Assembly: GCA_902465755.1 (NCBI GenBank)
Contig: CABQOK010000076.1
Location: 1 to 6,856 of the forward strand
Source: an uncultured Anaerococcus sp.
Lineage (GTDB): Bacteria > Bacillota > Clostridia > Tissierellales > Peptoniphilaceae
Direction: 5' to 3'
DNA: 6,856 nucleotides
The translations under genes were made by a program, and so were the position numbers. How positions within the stretch are numbered: the first letter of the stretch is position 1; each line of letters opens with the position of its first letter. The notes beneath the pieces were generated by a model. The model was not told the origin of the DNA and did not search any database. It was given only the letters and a program-made list of their open reading frames with translations. Below are positions 6,714 through 6,856 of the stretch, in pieces.

Positions 6714-6856
6714 GCTTTTTTCTTCTTTTAAATTCTTTTCAATAAGTCTTTCCAAAACTATATCATAGCCATTAGATCCATAATTTAACGATCTATTTAC
6801 TCTTGAAATTGTTGCAGTGGAAGCTACCGTTTATTCTTCGATTACACTATATGTTT
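6705..6856 (-). pseudogene. YerC/YecD-type TrpR-family DNA-binding protein, 3' end with in-frame stop
   Basis: The minus strand read from the window edge gives TYSVIEE, then a TAA stop (6831-6833), then TVASTATISRVNRSLNYG and a charged tail ending in KEEKSKE at the TAA of 6705-6707. The part after the stop matches the helix-turn-helix and C terminus of YerC/YecD proteins, small (about 100-residue) TrpR-superfamily regulators. In that family the segment normally reads like IEExTGASTATISRVxRxLNYG, so the stop replaces a Lys/Glu codon and a Val (GTA, 6825-6827) replaces the Gly two residues later. Reading frame and similarity continue on both sides of the stop, so this is a base substitution rather than a frameshift. 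It may be true inactivation or a read/assembly error near a contig end; the start of the gene is outside. In B. subtilis yerC also lies upstream of pcrA-ligA. Family identity is fairly sure; pseudogene status is not. Confidence 0.65.

Noticed and set aside
1..6856. Search for a novel defence, mobile or RNA-based system
   Set aside because: All sequence except 57 bp is accounted for by known housekeeping genes; no direct-repeat arrays, terminal inverted repeats, att-like duplications, tRNA genes or structured leader were seen.

Overview
The window is a densely coding, AT-rich stretch (roughly one third G+C by eye). Every supported gene is on the minus strand, so transcription runs from high to low coordinates. 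It looks like a low-GC Firmicute. The LigA subtype (EYKFDG active site, KNARNAAAGALR segment) resembles clostridial LigA, and the overall flavour fits anaerobic Gram-positive cocci of the Tissierellia/Peptoniphilaceae type. That genus-level guess is an inference from protein style, not a database result.

Layout in transcription order: (1) 6856-6705, the 3' end of a YerC/YecD-type TrpR-family DNA-binding protein, cut by the window edge and carrying an apparent in-frame stop; (2) 6704-6648, a 57-bp intergenic region with a strong hairpin terminator, an extended -10 promoter and a good ribosome binding site; (3) pcrA, a UvrD/Rep-family DNA helicase; (4) ligA, the NAD+-dependent DNA ligase; (5) gatC, (6) gatA and (7) the N-terminal half of gatB, the three subunits of the Glu-tRNA(Gln)/Asp-tRNA(Asn) amidotransferase. 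gatB runs off the low-coordinate end.

The five genes pcrA-ligA-gatC-gatA-gatB are separated by 1, 1, 8 and -11 nt. They almost certainly form one transcript, probably with translational coupling. They join DNA repair and replication (PcrA unwinds, LigA seals nicks) with the indirect route to Gln-tRNA and/or Asn-tRNA. The order yerC...pcrA-ligA...gatCAB matches, from memory, the ancestral order in Bacillus subtilis, where pcrB and yerH also lie in the block. Those two are absent here.

No mobile element, CRISPR array, tRNA/rRNA, toxin-antitoxin or defence locus was seen, and no gene-free stretch exceeds 57 bp. This is an ordinary housekeeping region. The points worth a second look are the damaged yerC-like end at the window edge, the fused terminator/promoter, the gatA start choice, and sequence variants in LigA and GatB.
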